A stretch of 7,990 nucleotides of DNA from the NCBI GenBank assembly GCA_944323585.1, contig CALUTA010000065.1, forward strand, positions 1 through 7,990, read 5' to 3'. Both the position numbers and the translations under genes were made by a program. The notes beneath the pieces are model-generated. The model did no database searches. It was not told where the DNA came from and worked only from the letters and a program-made list of their open reading frames with translations. The stretch is from Candidatus Gastranaerophilales bacterium (GTDB lineage: Bacteria; Cyanobacteriota; Vampirovibrionia; Gastranaerophilales; Gastranaerophilaceae). Below, piece after piece: positions 1 to 5,793 of this stretch. How positions within the stretch are numbered: the stretch's first letter is position 1; each line of letters opens with the position of its first letter.

Positions 1-15
1 AAAAAAAATCATTCA

Positions 16-24
16 TGTTATAAT
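16..24 (+). promoter_or_regulatory. Extended -10 promoter for the polyprenyl synthase gene, probably giving a leaderless mRNA
   Basis: TG at 16-17, one base, then a perfect TATAAT at 19-24 form a consensus extended -10 element. The ATG of the next gene is at 31, only six bases after the box, so transcription would be expected to begin at or within a base or two of the A of that ATG. No Shine-Dalgarno sequence lies between. The -35 position would fall at or before the window edge and cannot be judged. The inference is a promoter producing a leaderless transcript. In an AT-rich genome a TATAAT can also arise by chance. Confidence 0.6.
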
Positions 25-30
25 TCACCT

Positions 31-909
31 ATGAGCTTTGGGGCAAAATACAAAAAAATTACAGAAACCATTAAAGATGATTTGACACGGCTTGAAGAAG
101 AATTAAAATCCGAGATTAACCTTTATCCTGCACTCAATGAAGCTTTAGCGGGATTCTTAACTTCAAAATCAAAACGCATTCGGGCTGTTGCGGCTTTTTT
201 GTACCTGCGTGCTAACGAATTTGAGCCGGATGAAAGACAATACAACCTTCAAACAGCCGTCGAAATTATACACAATGCCTCATTATTGCATGATGATGTT
301 ATTGATGAATGTGACACCAGAAGAGGCCAAACAACCATAAACAAAGGCTTCAATAACAAAATCGCCATACTTACAGGCGATTACCTGCTGGCATCAGCGC
401 TTGACAGGCTGAACAGACTTGAAGCACCGGAAATAACGGCATTATGTACCCAAACAGTCCGTGAAATGTGCAGAGGGGAATTTTTCCAATATTTTAACCT
501 CGGCAAAATTCCGACTCTTGAACAGTACCTGAAAAAAACAGAACAAAAAACAGCAGGCCTTTTCAGGGTAGCAATTGAAGGAGCAATGAAGCTTGCAGGC
601 GGCCAAAACATTAAGACAGCCTCAGAATTTGCGCTGAATTTTGGCACAGCTTTCCAGATCAGGGACGACCTTTTAAACATAACCGGACCGACACAGCTGA
701 AACCTTCTCAAAATGATTTACTTTGCGGAATTTACAATGCTCCCGTAATTTTTTCCGGCAGCACAGAAAACCTCGCAGAGGGTATTGAAAAAACTAAAGA
801 TTTGTTGAATAATTATGTAATTAAAATGCTGAGATTAACAGACAGACTGACAGACAGCAAATATAAGACAGCACTCAGGGAGCTTTTGGAACTTTTAAAT
901 GATGCATAA
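31..909 (+). CDS. Trans-polyprenyl diphosphate synthase (isoprenoid chain elongation)
   Basis: This all-alpha prenyltransferase condenses isopentenyl diphosphate onto an allylic diphosphate to build a trans-polyprenyl chain in the cytoplasm. Visible family marks are SKSKRIR (45-51, the KxKR substrate region), the first aspartate-rich motif DDVID (88-92) followed by DTRRG (95-99), KTAGLF (173-178), and the second aspartate-rich region FQIRDDLLN (208-216) followed by LKP...NDL (223-230). Residues four and five before the first motif are Ser84 and Ala83. Small residues there usually mean a product longer than farnesyl, so a medium or long chain such as a quinone tail is plausible. The second motif ends in Asn216 instead of the usual Asp, and the protein (292 aa) is shorter than the roughly 320 aa typical of this family. 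The start was chosen because it is the first ATG, aligned with the extended -10 box. The 3' end overlaps lepB, so the two are probably co-transcribed. The family is secure; the exact product is not. Confidence 0.9.
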   Translation: MSFGAKYKKITETIKDDLTRLEEELKSEINLYPALNEALAGFLTSKSKRIRAVAAFLYLRANEFEPDERQYNLQTAVEIIHNASLLHDDVIDECDTRRGQTTINKGFNNKIAILTGDYLLASALDRLNRLEAPEITALCTQTVREMCRGEFFQYFNLGKIPTLEQYLKKTEQKTAGLFRVAIEGAMKLAGGQNIKTASEFALNFGTAFQIRDDLLNITGPTQLKPSQNDLLCGIYNAPVIFSGSTENLAEGIEKTKDLLNNYVIKMLRLTDRLTDSKYKTALRELLELLNDA

Positions 910-1570
910 AATAAAAGAATTTTACAATTTAGCTAAGGCAAAATACGAAACACTAAACCCGATTGCAAGAGAAACAATAGAAACGATAATTTTTGTACTT
1001 GTAATGGTAATAGTAATAAGGTTTTTCATAGGAGAAATCCGCTGGATACCGTCCGCGTCAATGCATCCTACACTTTTAGAAGGCGACAGAATAATAGTTG
1101 AAAGGATGTCAAGATTTTACAGAACCCCGAAACGTGGAGATATCATGGTGTTTTACCCGCCGTTTGAAAGGCTTAAAAACACCCCTTGGAGAGTATTTTC
1201 AAGACTGACAGGTTTTTTCTGCAAAGACATTGCCTATATTAAACGTGTCATCGGCCTTCCCGGCGAAAAAGTCGAAATTAAACCGGACAAAGCAGGCAAA
1301 TACACTGTCTATATTAACGGAAAAGCACTCAATGAACCATACGTAAAAAGCCCTTACGATTATCCGGAATGCTCGGATGCCATAACCTGTGAATTTGACA
1401 TTCCCGAAGGCTACTACCTTATGCTCGGCGACAACCGTGGCAACTCTCAAGACGGCCGCTACTGGGGACTTTTACCGAGAGAGCGTTTTATCGGACGTGC
1501 AGTGACAGTATTCTGGCCGATAAAAAGGATAAAAGGCTTGTGGCATAATCCTTACCACACTGCAGAATAA
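899..1570 (+). CDS. lepB: Type I signal peptidase
   Basis: This membrane-anchored serine protease removes signal peptides from secreted proteins on the outer face of the cytoplasmic membrane. One transmembrane segment lies at about residues 29-44. The catalytic Ser54 is in IPSASM (50-55; the usual form is IPSGSM), so Gly is Ala here. The general base Lys115 is in YIKRVIGLPGE (113-123). The C-terminal box GDNRGNSQDGRYWG spans 177-190. At 223 aa it is a normal length, with a moderate loop (about 80-112) before the lysine. The gene overlaps the end of the prenyl synthase gene by 11 nt and has only a weak GGA upstream (888-890), which suggests translational coupling. A second ATG follows immediately at 902 and could be used instead. 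A palindromic hairpin lies 39 nt after the stop codon. Confidence 0.96.
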   Translation: MMHKIKEFYNLAKAKYETLNPIARETIETIIFVLVMVIVIRFFIGEIRWIPSASMHPTLLEGDRIIVERMSRFYRTPKRGDIMVFYPPFERLKNTPWRVFSRLTGFFCKDIAYIKRVIGLPGEKVEIKPDKAGKYTVYINGKALNEPYVKSPYDYPECSDAITCEFDIPEGYYLMLGDNRGNSQDGRYWGLLPRERFIGRAVTVFWPIKRIKGLWHNPYHTAE

Positions 1571-1609
1571 ATTTCACTCAAATTTACAAAACGGCATAAA
1601 GTTTAGTAG

Positions 1610-1629
1610 GTCGGATTTACTAATCCGAC
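1610..1629. terminator. Perfect 8-bp palindromic hairpin between convergent genes; possible weak terminator or dispersed palindrome
   Basis: GTCGGATT (1610-1617) pairs perfectly with AATCCGAC (1622-1629) around a TACT loop. On the plus strand the stem is followed by ATTTTG, a weak U-tract. On the minus strand no U-run follows. It lies 39 nt after lepB and 19 nt after the stop of the convergent minus-strand gene, where a shared terminator is expected. A short mobile or dispersed palindrome is the alternative. Confidence 0.5.
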
Positions 1630-1648
1630 ATTTTGTCTGAATTTACAC

Positions 1649-2017
1649 CTATGGCAGCAGATGGTAAATTTTCATATAATCTGCAATTAACTGAGAACTT
1701 GTAGCGTTGGCAACATTTGCTTTCACCGTTTGTTCGCTGTCAGTTTCCGACACTTCTTTAACCTGCTGTGTTTCCTTGCGTCTTTCTTCTGCCGCCTGCT
1801 CAATCTGCGCTTCTCTTATATAATCGTCAATCGATTGCTGAACTTCTTCAATTTTAGCCTTGTCACCGGCATAAGAACCTGTAGATTCAATACCAAGCTC
1901 CTCAAGCTGCTGCATAATCTGATACCACTCATTATAATTCGTGACACTTGCCCCCTGCGCTGCCGCAGCGGCTCTTACTTCTTCAAGGTCATCTATACTT
2001 CTAATCTTATCAGGCAT
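1649..2017 (-). CDS. Small acidic coiled-coil-like protein of unknown function
   Basis: I do not recognise this 122-residue protein. No signal peptide, membrane segment or cysteine is visible. It begins with a charged helix containing an alanine run (RAAAAAQGAS, 15-24) and a tryptophan/tyrosine patch NYNEWYQIMQQLEELGI (27-43). A Ser/Gly/Tyr turn (STGSYAGDK, 45-53) follows. A long Glu/Gln/Lys-rich stretch (54-95) looks like coiled coil or disordered helix. It ends in IADYMKIYHLLP. It is probably real because AGGAGA lies at an ideal distance (7 nt) upstream of the ATG on the minus strand and because it stands alone between a convergent and a divergent gene. A weak promoter may lie upstream on the minus strand (TATAAT complement at 2125-2130). 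It may be a lineage-restricted protein; no function can be assigned. An overlapping plus-strand frame (1730-2041) lacks comparable support. Confidence 0.72.
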   Translation of the reverse strand: MPDKIRSIDDLEEVRAAAAAQGASVTNYNEWYQIMQQLEELGIESTGSYAGDKAKIEEVQQSIDDYIREAQIEQAAEERRKETQQVKEVSETDSEQTVKANVANATSSQLIADYMKIYHLLP

Positions 2018-2124
2018 TTTACACTCTCCTTATATATTTAATCAGTTTTTACACCTCTTAACTATATAAAGTAAAATATTCCCGCCAAATTTCAGTAAAA
2101 AACATTTTTGTAATAAAAGTTAAT

Positions 2125-2130
2125 ATTATA
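2125..2130 (-). promoter_or_regulatory. Candidate -10 box for the minus-strand unknown gene
   Basis: The minus strand reads a perfect TATAAT here, about 108 nt upstream of the start codon of the 1649-2017 gene. No convincing -35 sequence is found 16-18 nt further upstream. In such AT-rich DNA this match is weak evidence. Confidence 0.25.
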
Positions 2131-2171
2131 ATGATATTGAAGAAAATTCACATCACTCTGGCTGAAGCAAA

Positions 2172-2200
2172 TTGACACAAAGCAATTATTTATTTAAAAA
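2172..2200 (+). promoter_or_regulatory. Candidate promoter for the infA ribosomal operon
   Basis: A perfect TTGACA (2172-2177) is followed after 17 nt by TAAAAA (2195-2200), which matches four of six positions of the -10 consensus. If used, the mRNA would carry a leader of about 245 nt before infA. A nearer alternative is TTGCAT (2360-2365), 16 nt, TAATAT (2382-2387), with a good -10 but a poor -35. Sequence alone cannot choose between them. Confidence 0.35.
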
Positions 2201-2395
2201 TACGCACATTAAAATTATTAAGAAAAATTTACAATTTTGGCGAAAAGTTGCTGTTTAAAAGATTTTCAAACTTTACTAAAAACAGTGAATATGTGCCTTT
2301 CTTACAAAAACAATCATAAAGAACCGCCCTTTTTTGCTCTTAAACTTAGTTAAAACCACTTGCATTGAAATATTTTCCAAGTAATATATTCATGT

Positions 2396-2410
2396 TCCCT
2401 TATAAAGGGA
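2396..2410. repeat. Inverted repeat upstream of infA, possible operator or leader hairpin
   Basis: TCCCTT (2396-2401) and AAGGGA (2405-2410) are perfect inverted arms around ATA. The centre is about 49 nt upstream of the infA start codon. It could be a protein-binding dyad or a small hairpin at the 5' end of the mRNA. It is followed by TATAAAAT (2423-2430), a possible -10-like sequence without a clear -35. Confidence 0.4.
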
Positions 2411-2451
2411 CAATTGTGCACATATAAAATATAGCCGAAAAAGAGGAAACA

Positions 2452-2667
2452 ATGTCAAAAGACGTCATAGAAATCGAAGGTACCATAATAGAATCAATGC
2501 CAAACGCAATGTTTCGGGTCAAACTGGAAAATGACCACGAAATTCTGGCTCACATTTCAGGAAAAATCCGCAAGAATTTCATCAGAATTCTCCCGGGTGA
2601 CAGAGTTAAAGTAGAAATGACACCTTACGATTTGAGCAGAGGTCGCATCACATTCCGCTTAAAGTAG
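2452..2667 (+). CDS. infA: Translation initiation factor IF-1
   Basis: IF-1 binds the A site of the 30S subunit and helps IF-2 and IF-3 position the initiator tRNA. The 71-residue protein is a single OB-fold domain of standard length. It has the family pattern [20 protein letters not shown] (8-27), [22 protein letters not shown] (34-55) and a closing [11 protein letters not shown] (61-71). AGAGGA at 2442-2447 is a suitable ribosome binding site ahead of the ATG. It is the first gene of the operon; rpmJ follows after 50 nt. In bacteria generally infA-rpmJ leads into rpsM, as here. Confidence 0.97.
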   Translation: MSKDVIEIEGTIIESMPNAMFRVKLENDHEILAHISGKIRKNFIRILPGDRVKVEMTPYDLSRGRITFRLK

Positions 2668-2717
2668 CACAAACAAATATAAAAAAGATACAAAAAACTA
2701 TATAAAGGAACAAAACA

Positions 2718-2831
2718 ATGAAAGTAAGATCATCAGTAAAACCAATGTGTGACAAATGCAAATGCATTAAAAGAAAAGGAAGAATCGCAATAATTTGCGA
2801 AAACCCTAAACACAAACAAAGACAGGGTTAG
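2718..2831 (+). CDS. rpmJ: 50S ribosomal protein L36
   Basis: This 37-codon gene encodes the smallest ribosomal protein, which helps organise 23S rRNA in the large subunit. The protein starts [10 protein letters not shown] and ends NPKHKQRQG, the standard bacterial ending. It is the zinc-binding form: Cys11, Cys14, Cys27 and His32 are all present, with an additional Cys16. AAAGGAA at 2704-2710 is the ribosome binding site. It lies between infA and rpsM, its usual position. Confidence 0.96.
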   Translation: MKVRSSVKPMCDKCKCIKRKGRIAIICENPKHKQRQG

Positions 2832-2986
2832 AGTTTGCATGCGGTGACGTGAACAGCCATCAAGCCTCACGGACTTAAGCAACAAACTAACCGCCGAACC
2901 TGCGGGCAGAATCAGCAGGTGGTGAGGAAGTATTTAAGCCTCATACACAAAAAAATCTAACAACAAGAAAAGGAGAAAACAGAAAA
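2832..2986 (+). promoter_or_regulatory. Structured 155-nt leader upstream of rpsM; candidate S4-type autoregulatory element
   Basis: This gap is noticeably richer in G and C than the spacers around it and contains several complementary segments. ACCTGC (2898-2903) pairs with GCAGGT (2915-2920). CCTCAC (2865-2870) pairs with GTGAGG (2922-2927), stacking almost directly under the first helix. GCGGT (2841-2845) pairs with ACCGC (2890-2894), enclosing CGTGA (2848-2852) paired with TCACG (2867-2871). The last helix shares bases with CCTCAC, so two alternative folds compete. In E. coli the S4 repressor binds a pseudoknot immediately upstream of rpsM, and rpsD is in the same operon here. A similar role is therefore plausible, but no sequence likeness to the E. 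coli element is seen. AAGGAG (2970-2975) serves rpsM. Confidence 0.45.
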
Positions 2987-3352
2987 ATGGCAAGATTAGC
3001 AGGGGTTGATTTACCCCGTAACAAAAGAATGATAATAGCATTGACCTATATTTACGGTATAGGACCTACAAGAAGCGCAAAAATTCTTGCAGCAACAGGT
3101 ATTTCACCGGACTTAAGAACAGACGACCTGACTGAAGAAGATATTAAAAATTTGCGTAATGAACTTGCAAACTACCATATCGAAGGTGACTTAAGACGTG
3201 AAGTAACAATGCACATCAAACGTCTTCAGGAAATCGGATCTTACAGAGGCCTCAGACACAAAAGAAAACTTCCTGTAAGAGGACAAAGAACCAAAACAAA
3301 CGCAAGAACCCGCCGCGGCAAGAAAAACGGCGCAGTAGCTAAGAAAAAATAA
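2987..3352 (+). CDS. rpsM: 30S ribosomal protein S13
   Basis: S13 sits in the head of the small subunit, contacts 16S rRNA and the P-site tRNA, and forms intersubunit bridges. The 121-residue protein has the expected start [14 protein letters not shown] (1-14), the helix-hairpin-helix region [14 protein letters not shown] (21-34), the conserved [24 protein letters not shown] (about 85-108), and a basic C-terminal tail ending in lysines that reaches the tRNA. AAGGAG at 2970-2975 precedes the ATG. rpsK follows after 31 nt. Confidence 0.97.
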   Translation: MARLAGVDLPRNKRMIIALTYIYGIGPTRSAKILAATGISPDLRTDDLTEEDIKNLRNELANYHIEGDLRREVTMHIKRLQEIGSYRGLRHKRKLPVRGQRTKTNARTRRGKKNGAVAKKK

Positions 3353-3383
3353 TTAAAAAGTAACAAAGATAAAGGATAAAGAA

Positions 3384-3770
3384 ATGGCAAGACCAGTAAA
3401 AACAAAGAAAAAAGAAAAGAAAAACGTATTGCAGGGTGTTGTACACATACAATCAACCTTCAACAATACAATAGTAACTTCTACAGATACACAGGGTAAT
3501 GCTATTGCTTGGGCAACAGCAGGTGCTACAGGCTTCAAAGGTGCAAGAAAAGGCACTCCGTTTGCAGCACAGTCAGCAGCAGAATTAGTTGCGAAAAAAT
3601 CAATAGACCAGGGTATGAAAAAAGTAGAAGTCTATATCAAAGGACCTGGCTCAGGCAGAGAAACAGCAATCCGTGCAATCCAGGCAGCAGGACTTGAAAT
3701 TACGTTAATCAAAGACGTAACTCCGATTCCGCACAACGGATGCCGCCCGCCGAAAAAACGCAGAGTATAA
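3384..3770 (+). CDS. rpsK: 30S ribosomal protein S11
   Basis: S11 lies on the platform of the small subunit near the E site and the mRNA exit. The 128-residue protein is of usual length. It has a basic lysine-rich N-terminus (about 5-13), the core [14 protein letters not shown] (19-32), [18 protein letters not shown] (50-67), [13 protein letters not shown] (85-97) and the conserved end [16 protein letters not shown] (113-128). AAAGGA upstream of the ATG is the ribosome binding site. The following gap to rpsD is unusually long for this operon (271 nt). Confidence 0.97.
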   Translation: MARPVKTKKKEKKNVLQGVVHIQSTFNNTIVTSTDTQGNAIAWATAGATGFKGARKGTPFAAQSAAELVAKKSIDQGMKKVEVYIKGPGSGRETAIRAIQAAGLEITLIKDVTPIPHNGCRPPKKRRV

Positions 3771-3879
3771 CGGATTTTGCGCAGGGCGCCGCGTGAGCTT
3801 TGACCACAAGTCACATAATCTTGTAAAAGTAAAGTTAAAAGCGAACCCAGCCCGCAATAGCGCGGAGCAAATGAGCGGC

Positions 3880-3898
3880 AATTTTACGAAGTAAAATT
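3880..3898. repeat. Perfect 8-bp inverted repeat
   Basis: AATTTTAC (3880-3887) and GTAAAATT (3891-3898) pair perfectly around GAA. The stem is followed by AAGCGAATG on the plus strand and GCCGC on the minus strand, so it lacks the U-run of an intrinsic terminator. It forms the centre of the unusual 3841-3925 stretch. Confidence 0.65.
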
Positions 3899-3970
3899 AA
3901 GCGAATGACTGCGAAGCGTTAAGCAATAATCCGGCTAGCACAGCCAACAAACAACCACAATGTACAAACC

Positions 3971-4017
3971 GCGGGGGCTTGCTCTTAAGCCAGAAGCGCA
4001 AACCATAGATGCCCCGC
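3971..4017 (+). promoter_or_regulatory. Possible structured mRNA leader of rpsD
   Basis: GCGGGG (3971-3976) can pair with CCCCGC (4012-4017), enclosing a hairpin of GCTT (3977-3980) with AAGC (3987-3990). The outer stem closes just upstream of the rpsD ribosome binding site (AAAAGGAGA, about 4024-4032). This placement would allow control of translation initiation, for example by S4 itself. This is inference from pairing alone. Confidence 0.35.
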
Positions 4018-4041
4018 AACAACAAAAGGAGAAATTTTAAA

Positions 4042-4644
4042 ATGGCAAGATACTCAGGACCAACAAACAAATTATTCAGAAATAAAAAAGTAAAAGACAT
4101 TTCAAACAGAAAGCTGACTTCATCAATGAGACAGACAGCTTCAGGTCAGCACGGTGCTGTAAGAAAGAAACTTTCAGAATATGCAGTTCACCTTGCAGAA
4201 AAACAAAAAATCAGATTTACTTATCTTTTGAGCGAAAAACAGTTTGCGAAATACTATCATGAAGCAGCAAGAAGAAAAGGCGTAACCGGTACAATTCTGT
4301 TACAGCTTTTAGAATCAAGACTTGACAACATCCTTTACAGAGCAGGTCTTGGTATTACCCGTAAACAAACAAGACAAATCGTAAATCACGGTCACGTTCT
4401 TGTTAACGGCAAAAAAGTTGACATACCTTCTTACATAGTAAAAGCAGGCGATGTAATTACAATCAAATCAAGAAGTGCAGCCTTCCTGAAATCAGTAACT
4501 GAAATGATAGATATGGCATGTGCACCGGCTTGGATGACAATAGACAAAGAAGCTCTTAAAATTACATTCGACAGAATTCCCGAAAGAGAAGAATTAGATC
4601 CTGAAATTAAAGAACAACTAGTAATCGAATACTATTCTAAGTAG
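4042..4644 (+). CDS. rpsD: 30S ribosomal protein S4
   Basis: S4 is a primary 16S rRNA binder that starts assembly of the small-subunit body, and in many bacteria it represses its own operon. The start at 4042 is preferred over an in-frame ATG at 4009, because AAAGGAGA sits just before it and the protein then begins MARYSGP as the family does. The 200-residue protein lacks the zinc-finger cysteines of the C-plus type. It shows GQHGAVRKKLSEYAVHLAEKQ (residues 45-65, the core binding region), then the S4 RNA-binding domain LESRLDNILYRAGLGITRKQ (about 97-116) with NHGHVLVNGKKVDIPSY (122-138). It ends LVIEYYSK. Length and ending resemble cyanobacterial S4. Both flanking gaps are long, unlike the rest of the operon. 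Confidence 0.97.
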   Translation: MARYSGPTNKLFRNKKVKDISNRKLTSSMRQTASGQHGAVRKKLSEYAVHLAEKQKIRFTYLLSEKQFAKYYHEAARRKGVTGTILLQLLESRLDNILYRAGLGITRKQTRQIVNHGHVLVNGKKVDIPSYIVKAGDVITIKSRSAAFLKSVTEMIDMACAPAWMTIDKEALKITFDRIPEREELDPEIKEQLVIEYYSK

Positions 4645-4776
4645 AGGGATTTTGCGTAAAACACTAAAAACGACATACCAAAACGCAATATCCACAAGGG
4701 CTAAAAGCTCAGACCATTTAGAAAAATTCAAACGGAGAAATCCACAATAGTTAATTAAACAACTAGGAGATTAAAA
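4645..4776 (+). other. 132-nt spacer upstream of rpoA with small potential hairpins
   Basis: TTGCGT (4652-4657) can pair with ACGCAA (4683-4688), and GGGCT (4698-4702) can pair with AGCTC (4706-4710) with one G-U pair. Neither is followed by a U-run. GGATTTTGCG (4647-4656) repeats exactly the ten bases at 3772-3781, both just after a stop codon. AGGAGA (4765-4770) is the rpoA ribosome binding site. No small gene is supported. Confidence 0.4.
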
Positions 4777-5745
4777 ATGGAATTAAAAATCAAATGCGTT
4801 AATACCACAACAAGTTCAGACGGTTCACAATACGGAAAATTCGTAATCGAACCGTTGGAAAAGGGATTTGGAACAACTATCGGAAACTCATTAAGACGTG
4901 TATTGCTTTCAAGCCTTGAGGGAACAGCAGTAACTTCAGCAAGAATTGAAGGTATCACACACGAATATACAGCAATTCCGGGTGTTCTTGAAGACGTTAT
5001 TGATGTAATGCTTAACCTTAAAGGACTTGTGGTAAAAACCGATTCTAAAGATGCTCAGCACTTAAGAATAGATATCGATCGTCCGGGTCCTGTTTTAGCA
5101 AGCGACATCCAGCTTCCGGCAGGAGTTAAAGTAGTTAACCCTGACTGGTTGATTTGTACAGTTGCAGACGGCGGCAGCTTCCACGCTGACGTAATCGTTG
5201 AAACAGGTAAAGGATATGTAGCAAATGATGTTCCCAGAGATTCAAAAGGTGTTTCAATCGACGTATTGCCGATTGATGCAACATTTATGCCTATCAAACG
5301 TGTAAGCTACAATGTTGAAAACACCCGTGTAGGGGATTCAATTGATTTTGACAAATTGACCCTTGAAATCTGGTCAAACGGATCAATTGAAGTAACAACA
5401 GCATTGAGCCAGGCTTCAAACCTATTGATTGATCACTTTATGCAAATAGCATCAATTACAGGTCAGCCGGTTGTTGCACCTACAGTAAGCGTAGCAGAAG
5501 AAACAGAAGAAGATTCCAATGTTCCTTCAATGACAATTGAAGAACTTGAACTTTCAGTAAGAGCTTACAACTGCCTGAAACGTGCAAGCATCAACTCAAT
5601 GGCAGAACTTCTGAAAAAATCAGAACATGATTTGCTAAATATCAAAAACTTCGGTAAAAAATCTTCAGACGAAGTAATCGAAAGACTTCACCATTTTGGT
5701 TTAGACCTAGCTCCAAACCCTGAAGTTGAAGAAGAAATCGGTTAA
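4777..5745 (+). CDS. rpoA: DNA-directed RNA polymerase subunit alpha
   Basis: The alpha dimer is the scaffold for RNA polymerase assembly, and its C-terminal domain binds upstream promoter DNA and activators. The 322-residue protein is complete. The N-terminal domain (about 1-228) shows the dimerisation motif GFGTTIGNSLRRVLLSSLEG (30-49) and the beta-contacting region HEYTAIPGVLEDVIDVMLNLK (62-82). A short acidic linker (about 235-250) follows. The C-terminal domain (about 251-312) has LSVRAYNCLKRA (259-270) and NFGKKSSDEV (291-300). Arg262, Asn265, Cys266 and Lys268 correspond to the DNA-binding surface known from E. coli (Arg265 region). A good AGGAGA precedes the ATG. rplQ follows after 48 nt. 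Confidence 0.98.
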   Translation: MELKIKCVNTTTSSDGSQYGKFVIEPLEKGFGTTIGNSLRRVLLSSLEGTAVTSARIEGITHEYTAIPGVLEDVIDVMLNLKGLVVKTDSKDAQHLRIDIDRPGPVLASDIQLPAGVKVVNPDWLICTVADGGSFHADVIVETGKGYVANDVPRDSKGVSIDVLPIDATFMPIKRVSYNVENTRVGDSIDFDKLTLEIWSNGSIEVTTALSQASNLLIDHFMQIASITGQPVVAPTVSVAEETEEDSNVPSMTIEELELSVRAYNCLKRASINSMAELLKKSEHDLLNIKNFGKKSSDEVIERLHHFGLDLAPNPEVEEEIG

Positions 5746-5793
5746 TATAAATAAAAGAAACTAATACAAAATTAAAATAAAAGGAAAAGAACA

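Larger units (their letters stand above)
2018..2451. other. 434-nt AT-rich divergent intergenic region
   Basis: No coding sequence with a supported start is seen here. The region separates the minus-strand unknown gene from the ribosomal operon, so it should carry promoters in both directions. Candidates are listed separately. CGCCAAA at 2083-2089 and TTTGGCG at 2235-2241 form a widely spaced 7-bp inverted pair of uncertain meaning. In many bacteria infA is preceded closely by adk or map; neither is present, so the operon here begins with infA. Confidence 0.6.
3771..4041 (+). other. 271-nt non-coding spacer between rpsK and rpsD with palindromes and a possible dispersed repeat
   Basis: No gene is supported here. 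The middle (about 3841-3925) has an atypical composition, with recurring short words such as AGCGCGG, ATGAGCGG and AGCGAATGA. AGC[A/G]AATGA occurs at 3867-3875 and again at 3900-3908. This part encloses a perfect 8-bp hairpin (listed separately). Such a pattern resembles a small dispersed repeat element, but only one copy lies in the window. The 3' part (3971-4017) forms a possible leader stem before rpsD. No stem is followed by a U-run, so internal termination is not indicated. Confidence 0.5.

Noticed and set aside
381..680. Open minus-strand frame of 99 codons inside the prenyl synthase gene
   Set aside because: It is antisense to conserved prenyl synthase motifs, and its protein resembles no family I know.
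1730..2041. Plus-strand open frame opposite the unknown minus-strand gene
   Set aside because: It has no ribosome binding site and a low-complexity Phe/Leu-rich product; the minus-strand gene has an ideal AGGAGA and a sensible composition.
2079..2090. TTTGGCGGGAA on the minus strand, like a eukaryotic E2F site
   Set aside because: The surrounding genes are clearly bacterial; such a short match has no known meaning here.
2832..2986. A stable RNA gene (tRNA, SRP RNA or 6S RNA) between rpmJ and rpsM
   Set aside because: No cloverleaf, no SRP Alu or GGAAG-type loop and no terminator are seen; a position inside the operon favours an mRNA leader.
3880..3898. Perfect hairpin as an internal terminator in the operon
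   Set aside because: No U-run follows on either strand, and essential genes lie downstream.
4009..4041. Eleven-codon N-terminal extension of rpsD from an upstream ATG
   Set aside because: The ribosome binding site lies inside this extension, and S4 proteins begin at the MARYSGP reached from 4042.
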